Translations under genes and position numbers: made by a program | The notes under the pieces: model-generated | The model's database searches: none | What the model was told of the DNA's origin: nothing | What the model saw: the letters and a program-made list of their open reading frames with translations, nothing else | Shown: in pieces, positions 59,013 through 64,000 of the stretch | Position numbering within the stretch: the stretch's first letter is position 1 | How the letters are laid out: each line of letters starts with the position of its first letter | Origin: Chitinibacter bivalviorum | Lineage (GTDB): Bacteria; Pseudomonadota; Gammaproteobacteria; Burkholderiales; Chitinibacteraceae | DNA: 64,000 bases | Direction of reading: 5' to 3' | NCBI RefSeq assembly: GCF_013403565.1 | Contig: NZ_CP058627.1 | Location: forward strand, 1,488,001 to 1,552,000

Positions 59013-60687
59013 CGGCTTTCTCCTTGCGAATTGGTTTGCCTTCGTAGACTTTGGCTTTAAATGGCTCGGCACCGATACGGTCGAACACGTCGATAAAGCG
59101 CTCGTCGCCTTCACGATGGGCCACAAACACATCAATAATTTTGCTCATCACATCGGGCATTTCGTCTTGCGCGAACGATGGGCCAATCACTTTACCAATT
59201 TTGGCATCAGCGCCTTGGCGGCCGCCCAGCGTAATTTGGTAGTACTCGGCGTTGTTTTTATCCACGCCCAAGATGCCGATATTACCCACGTGATGGTGAC
59301 CGCAGGCATTGATACAGCCCGACATATTCATATCGATTTCACCCAGATCAAACAGATAATCCAGATCATCAAAACGTTCTTGAATCGCTTGCGCCACTGG
59401 AATTGATTTAGCATTGGCCAAGGCACAGAAATCACCGCCTGGGCAGCAAATCAAATCGGTAAGCAAGCCAATATTTGGCGTTGCAAAGCCAATGCGTTTC
59501 GCCTCTTCCCACAAAGCAAACAATTCAGATTGCTTCACATCCGCCAAAATCAGATTCTGGCCGTGCGATACGCGCACTTCACCAAAGCTGAAACGATCAG
59601 CCAAGTTCGCCACGTCTTCGAGCTGCGCATCAGTTGCATCACCCGGTGGAACACCGGTTTTCTTCAATGAGAACGTTACCGCTGCATAGCCAGCCACTTT
59701 GTGGGCAAACACATTGCGCTCGACCCAGCGAGCAAACGCTGGATGCTCAGCCTTCGCAGCGGTGAAAGCCGCGTCTTCTACTGGCAATGTTTCGTAGGCT
59801 GGTGCAGTAAAGAAGCGGTGGTTGCGGGCGATTTCAGCCTCAGTTAAGGTTTGAACGCCATCTTTCTCGAACGCCCATTCTTGTTCAACTTTGGCCGCGA
59901 ATACTTCAGGCGTCAGCGCTTTCACCAAAATCTTGATCCGCGCTTTGTACTTATTATCACGACGACCGTAGCGGTTATACACACGCAATACCGCATTCAG
60001 ATAAGTCAGCAGATGTTTTGGTTCTAACCACGGCTTGATCAGATCACCAATCATTGGCGTGCGACCCAAGCCGCCACCCACAAAAATCTCGAAGCCCACT
60101 TCGCCCGCTTCGTTCAATTTAACGTTGATGCCGACGTCGTGAACCAAGACCGCTGCGCGATCTTCCACCGCGCCATTCACCGCGATTTTGAATTTACGGG
60201 GCAGGTGGGCAAATTCTGGGTGGAAAGTCGACCATTGACGAATGATTTCACACCATGGGCGTGGATCAACGATTTCATCGTGCGCAACACCAGCGAATTG
60301 ATCCGACGTGGTATTACGAATACAGGCGCCTGACGTTTGAATACCGTGCATTTGCACGGTAGCCAGCTCGGCCAACATTTCGGGTACGTTTTCCAGCGCA
60401 GGCCAGTTGTACTGGACATTCTGGCGCGTGGTGAAATGCACATAGCCTTTGTCGTATTTACGAGCGAGTTCGGCGAGCTTACGAACTTGCGCACTACGCA
60501 AATGACCATATGGAATCGCAACGCGCAACATCGGAGCGTGACGTTGAATATACAAGCCGTTTTGCAGACGCAAAGGGCGGAACTCTTCGTCAGTCAATTC
60601 GCCAGCCAAGTAGCGGCGCGTTTGATCGCGGTACTGCGCTACGCGCTGGTCCACGATCTTTTGGTCGTAATCGTCGTAAATATACAT
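59005..60687 (-). CDS. cysI: Sulfite (or nitrite) reductase hemoprotein
   Basis: 560 aa. The siroheme-4Fe-4S cysteine pattern is complete: 'CCPGGDFC' (Cys-x5-Cys) and 'SGCINACGHH' (Cys-x3-Cys) near residues 420-470. Two ferredoxin-like/siroheme half-domains are arranged as in CysI/NirA ('VHFTTRQNVQYNW' substrate-side motif). It reduces sulfite to sulfide for cysteine synthesis; the DUF934 partner favours sulfite over nitrite. It is transcribed leftward from the 340-bp gap shared with pepN, which shows no other gene. Confidence 0.9.
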   Translation of the reverse strand: MYIYDDYDQKIVDQRVAQYRDQTRRYLAGELTDEEFRPLRLQNGLYIQRHAPMLRVAIPYGHLRSAQVRKLAELARKYDKGYVHFTTRQNVQYNWPALENVPEMLAELATVQMHGIQTSGACIRNTTSDQFAGVAHDEIVDPRPWCEIIRQWSTFHPEFAHLPRKFKIAVNGAVEDRAAVLVHDVGINVKLNEAGEVGFEIFVGGGLGRTPMIGDLIKPWLEPKHLLTYLNAVLRVYNRYGRRDNKYKARIKILVKALTPEVFAAKVEQEWAFEKDGVQTLTEAEIARNHRFFTAPAYETLPVEDAAFTAAKAEHPAFARWVERNVFAHKVAGYAAVTFSLKKTGVPPGDATDAQLEDVANLADRFSFGEVRVSHGQNLILADVKQSELFALWEEAKRIGFATPNIGLLTDLICCPGGDFCALANAKSIPVAQAIQERFDDLDYLFDLGEIDMNMSGCINACGHHHVGNIGILGVDKNNAEYYQITLGGRQGADAKIGKVIGPSFAQDEMPDVMSKIIDVFVAHREGDERFIDVFDRIGAEPFKAKVYEGKPIRKEKADV

Positions 60688-61027
60688 AGCTTCAATCCGG
60701 TTATACGGCTAAATAATGGTACAAAAATTGCCCAGCAAAGCACCCGAAGCCACGACAAAACCCATTCATCAACTGGGTGCAGCGAAAAGGTATCTGTCTT
60801 AGCCTCTCATTGAGGCAAATAATACCAGCCCTTCTATATCCAAGAGAATGATTATTTTTGAATATGCATCTGTTTTTTAGTTCTATCTGATCCAACTCAA
60901 ACAGCAAGAGCATAAATTACTCGACCTCGCAATTCATGAAAATCACCGCTGTTTTGTCATTGTCTTGTCGCAACAGCAGGTTTAATCTTGCAATCTTTAT
61001 CCAGTTAACTAAAAAGAGCCGCACGCC

Positions 61028-63658
61028 ATGAGCAGCCGCCAAGCCATTCATCGTCTTGACTATACCCCCCCCAGCTATTTAATTGACCGCGTTGATTTAA
61101 CTTTCGATCTGGAAGATACCCAGACCAAAGTCACCTCACGACTGATCATCCGCCGCAACACTGGGGTCGATAGCGGGACGCCATTGGTATTGCATGGCGA
61201 AGAGCTGCACTTGGAAAGCCTCAAGCTCGATGGCGCACCACTTCACTCGGCGGCGTATCAGATCAGCGACACAACGCTCACCATTGCGCAGATGCCTGAC
61301 GATGGTATTTTAGAAATCGTGACCAAGATCGATCCGGCCAGCAACACAAGTTTGATGGGCTTGTATCAATCTAGCGGTAATTTCTTTACCCAATGCGAGG
61401 CCGAAGGTTTTCGCAAAATCACCTATTACCTCGACCGTCCCGATGTGATGGCCAAATTCACTACGACCATCATCGCCGACAAGTCGCGCTATCCGGTCTT
61501 GCTATCCAATGGCAACCGCGTGGGCAGCGGCGTACTCGACAAAAATCGCCACTGGGTCAAATGGGTCGATCCATTTAAAAAGCCAGCTTATTTATTTGCA
61601 CTGGTTGCGGGCAAATTGGTCGTTTTATCAGGCACACACCAAACGCAATCGGGCCGCACGATCAATATCGAGATTTACGTTGAACCCGGCAACCTGGATA
61701 AATGTCATCACGCTCTGGCGGCTGCGCAAAAATCGATGGCGTGGGATGAAGAACGCTACGGGCTGGAATACGACCTAGATACCTATATGATCGTCGCCGT
61801 CAGTGACTTTAATATGGGCGCGATGGAAAACAAGGGATTGAATATTTTCAACACCAAGTTTGTACTGGCCAAACCCGACACCGCGACCGATGTCGATTTC
61901 GATGGGATTGACTCGGTCGTTGCCCACGAATACTTCCACAACTGGACTGGCAATCGCGTGACGTGTCGCGACTGGTTCCAGTTATCACTCAAAGAAGGCC
62001 TGACCGTGTATCGCGATCAGGAGTTTTCTAGCGATATTGGCAGTCGTGCCGTGCAGCGCATCAGCAATGTACGTGCACTACGCACCAGCCAATTTGCCGA
62101 AGATGCCGGCCCACAAGCACACCCGATCCGGCCCGATGAATATCTGGAAATCAATAATTTCTACACGATGACCATTTACGAAAAAGGCAGCGAAGTCGTG
62201 CGCATGTACGAAACTCTGCTCGGCCGTGATGGTTTCCGTAAAGGGATGGATCTGTATTTCAAGCGCCACGATGGTCAGGCGGTCACGTGCGATGATTTCC
62301 GTGCGGCGATGGCCGATGCGAATCACGCCGATCTGGCGCAATTTGAGCGTTGGTATAGCCAAGCGGGTACACCAAGGGTATCTGCCCACACCGCCTACAA
62401 CGCTGAAGCGCAGACATATACCCTCACTCTGACGCAGTCATGTGCAGCCACACCGGGCCAAAATGAAAAGCTACCATTCCATATCCCATTTGCACTCGGT
62501 CTGATTGACCGCCGTGGGCAAGATCTGCCTTTGCAATTAGCGGATGAAGCCGCGCCACAGGGCACAACACGGGTGGTGCAACTACGCGAGGCGACGCAGA
62601 GTTTCACCTTTATCAATGTGCCCTGCTTACCGACGCCGTCCTTGCTGCGTGATTTTTCCGCCCCCGTGATCCTTGAATATGATTACAGCGCTGATGAATT
62701 GGTCTTTTTGATGGCCAACGACAGTGACGCTTTTGCACGCTGGGAAGCGGCCAATACCTTTGCCTGCCAACTGATCAAAACGTTGTACCAGAAAGACGCT
62801 ACTTTGCCATTGGCAGCACCAGCGAGCTTTATCAGCGCATATAAAAAGCTACTGAGCAATGACAAGCTCGACCCCGCGCTGGTCGCGCTCATGCTGCAAT
62901 TGCCTGAAGACAAATACCTACTTGAGCAACTGAATGACGTCGACCCCAGCCGCCTTGCGCTGGTGTGTCACAGCATCAAACAGCAAATCGCGCGTGAATT
63001 GCGCCAAGAGTTATTGGCCGTCTATCAAAAACTCAACGATGGCACACCGTATCGTTACGAAGGCGATCAAGTCGCACGTCGCAGCCTGAAAAACGTCTGT
63101 CTAGATTACTTGTCTGAGCTGGATGAAGCGATGATCTCCAGCCTGCTTTCCGATCAATATCGCAAAGCCGATAATATGACCGACCGACTCGCTGCGCTGA
63201 AAGCTTTGGTTAATCGGGATGGCGGTGAATCGCAGCTCGCGGACTTTGCCGCGCAATGGGCTGATGATGCACTGGTGATGGATAAATGGTTTACCTTGCA
63301 AGCGACCAGCCGCCGCCAAGGCGCGCTGAACCGCGTGCAGAGCCTATTGAATCATCCTGCGTTTTCGCTGAAAAACCCGAATAAGGTGCGCGCACTGATT
63401 ACGTCATTCTGCGTACTCAATCTGCAGCATTTCCATGCGGCTGACGGCTATGCCTACGCTTTTGCGGCAGAAAAAATCATCGAGCTCGACGCCATCAACC
63501 CGCAAATCGCCGCCCGATTGGCCAGCTGCTTTAACCGCTGGACCAAAGTCGAACCATCGCGCCGTGAGCTGATGAAGCAAGAGCTGGAGCGCATCCGCGA
63601 TCATCAGGGCTTGTCGTCAGATACGTTTGAGATTGTGAGCAAGGCATTGGCAGCCTAA
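61028..63658 (+). CDS. pepN: Aminopeptidase N (M1 family)
   Basis: 876 aa, the usual PepN length. The exopeptidase motif 'MGAMENKGLNIFN' and the zinc site 'VAHEYFHNWTGNR' with the distal Glu in 'LKEGLTVYRDQ' are intact, near residues 260-325. The C-terminal half is the helical PepN domain. It removes N-terminal residues from peptides in the cytoplasm. A strong terminator follows. Confidence 0.97.
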   Translation: MSSRQAIHRLDYTPPSYLIDRVDLTFDLEDTQTKVTSRLIIRRNTGVDSGTPLVLHGEELHLESLKLDGAPLHSAAYQISDTTLTIAQMPDDGILEIVTKIDPASNTSLMGLYQSSGNFFTQCEAEGFRKITYYLDRPDVMAKFTTTIIADKSRYPVLLSNGNRVGSGVLDKNRHWVKWVDPFKKPAYLFALVAGKLVVLSGTHQTQSGRTINIEIYVEPGNLDKCHHALAAAQKSMAWDEERYGLEYDLDTYMIVAVSDFNMGAMENKGLNIFNTKFVLAKPDTATDVDFDGIDSVVAHEYFHNWTGNRVTCRDWFQLSLKEGLTVYRDQEFSSDIGSRAVQRISNVRALRTSQFAEDAGPQAHPIRPDEYLEINNFYTMTIYEKGSEVVRMYETLLGRDGFRKGMDLYFKRHDGQAVTCDDFRAAMADANHADLAQFERWYSQAGTPRVSAHTAYNAEAQTYTLTLTQSCAATPGQNEKLPFHIPFALGLIDRRGQDLPLQLADEAAPQGTTRVVQLREATQSFTFINVPCLPTPSLLRDFSAPVILEYDYSADELVFLMANDSDAFARWEAANTFACQLIKTLYQKDATLPLAAPASFISAYKKLLSNDKLDPALVALMLQLPEDKYLLEQLNDVDPSRLALVCHSIKQQIARELRQELLAVYQKLNDGTPYRYEGDQVARRSLKNVCLDYLSELDEAMISSLLSDQYRKADNMTDRLAALKALVNRDGGESQLADFAAQWADDALVMDKWFTLQATSRRQGALNRVQSLLNHPAFSLKNPNKVRALITSFCVLNLQHFHAADGYAYAFAAEKIIELDAINPQIAARLASCFNRWTKVEPSRRELMKQELERIRDHQGLSSDTFEIVSKALAA

Positions 63659-63681
63659 ACAAACTAAGCAGTACTGAAAAC

Positions 63682-63716
63682 AAAAAAGCCAGTGCAATTG
63701 CACTGGCTTTTTCTTT
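63682..63716. terminator. Bidirectional terminator between pepN and hslO
   Basis: AAAGCCAGTG (63685-63694) and CACTGGCTTT (63701-63710) form a perfect stem with A- and T-tracts on both sides, serving the convergent pepN and hslO genes. Confidence 0.88.
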
Positions 63717-63796
63717 AGCTAAATACTTAATTTGGCCACTTACCAAGAGGTATTAATCTCAATAGATTACCGATAAAGGCTTGCAGCCCAATACCC

Positions 63797-64000
63797 TTAC
63801 TGCAAAGTTGCGGAACCTGCGCCTTCGCTGCCGCTATACAGCACGCCAATATCCACCGGATCAAAGGTGTATTCTTTACCGCAGAAATCACACACGACAT
63901 GCACATGGCCACGCTCGGCGATGACTTCGTCAACTTCATGGCGTTCCATTAATTTGATCATGCCACCAACGCGTTCACGTGAGCAGGTGCAGGCAAAACG
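63797..64000 (-). CDS. hslO: Hsp33 redox chaperone, C-terminal end only
   Basis: The frame enters from the right edge and ends at a TAA at 63797-63799. The visible 67 residues contain the redox zinc centre of Hsp33: Cys-x-Cys in 'FACTCSRERV' and Cys-x2-Cys in 'VVCDFCGKEYTFD'. Hsp33 is a cytosolic holdase activated by oxidation of these cysteines. The N-terminal chaperone domain lies outside the window. Confidence 0.92.
   Translation of the reverse strand, partial: RFACTCSRERVGGMIKLMERHEVDEVIAERGHVHVVCDFCGKEYTFDPVDIGVLYSGSEGAGSATLQ

Noticed and set aside
63727..63939. 70-codon leftward frame at the right edge
   Set aside because: It is out of frame with the Hsp33 zinc-centre reading frame, which is the real gene.

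Overview
The window looks like a beta-proteobacterial chromosome. The rRNA operon has the Ile(GAT)/Ala(TGC) spacer, there is a siroheme sulfite reductase with a DUF934 partner, and there are PepN, Hsp33 and a secreted GH18 chitinase. Together these suggest a chitin-degrading member of the Neisseriales (Chitinibacter/Deefgea-like). That placement is inference from gene content; no database was searched.

Layout. 1-5.2 kb: end of a Gfo/Idh/MocA oxidoreductase, then a 1287-aa KAP-type P-loop NTPase with a small overlapping partner. 5.4-8.8 kb: DUF2798 membrane protein/LysR pair, a catalytic-domain-only tyrosine recombinase, and a Fic protein with two identically spaced operator-like inverted repeats. 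9-13.2 kb: TetR regulator, periplasmic alkylsulfatase and FadL-type outer-membrane channel, probably an alkyl-sulfate uptake and hydrolysis unit. 13.4-15.9 kb: lipoprotein GH18 chitinase, an IS3 remnant and an unknown lipoprotein. 15.9-23.8 kb: alpha-2-macroglobulin and PBP1C pair. 24.4-29.2 kb: a five-gene light/DNA-repair operon (SDR, DUF2256, FeS-type photolyase, renalase-like flavoprotein, cryptochrome-DASH). Seven copies of an unnamed long palindromic repeat lie between genes from 1 to 30 kb; none was seen further right.

30-38 kb is mosaic and partly AT-rich: a phosphoesterase, a relaxase/MobC pair with a candidate oriT, then wreckage of defence genes (BrxL tail, AAA-ATPase tail) around an intact unknown 607-aa gene. 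38.2-51.7 kb is a compact defence-like island: a four-gene SMC/condensin system of Wadjet/MksBEFG type with the SMC gene first, preceded on the same strand by coupled HIT and HNH genes. Divergent from these lies a WYL-domain regulator fused to a complete sirtuin, then a DUF2130 coiled-coil protein, a tiny membrane protein and a PcfJ-like protein. 52.5-58.3 kb is a complete rRNA operon on the minus strand with a recognisable promoter and terminator. 58.5-64 kb returns to housekeeping genes: DUF934/cysI, pepN and the 3' end of hslO.

The most interesting candidates for new biology are the WYL-SIR2 fusion facing the HIT-HNH-condensin operon, the palindromic repeat family that brackets the solo tyrosine recombinase, and the KAP NTPase with its small partner.
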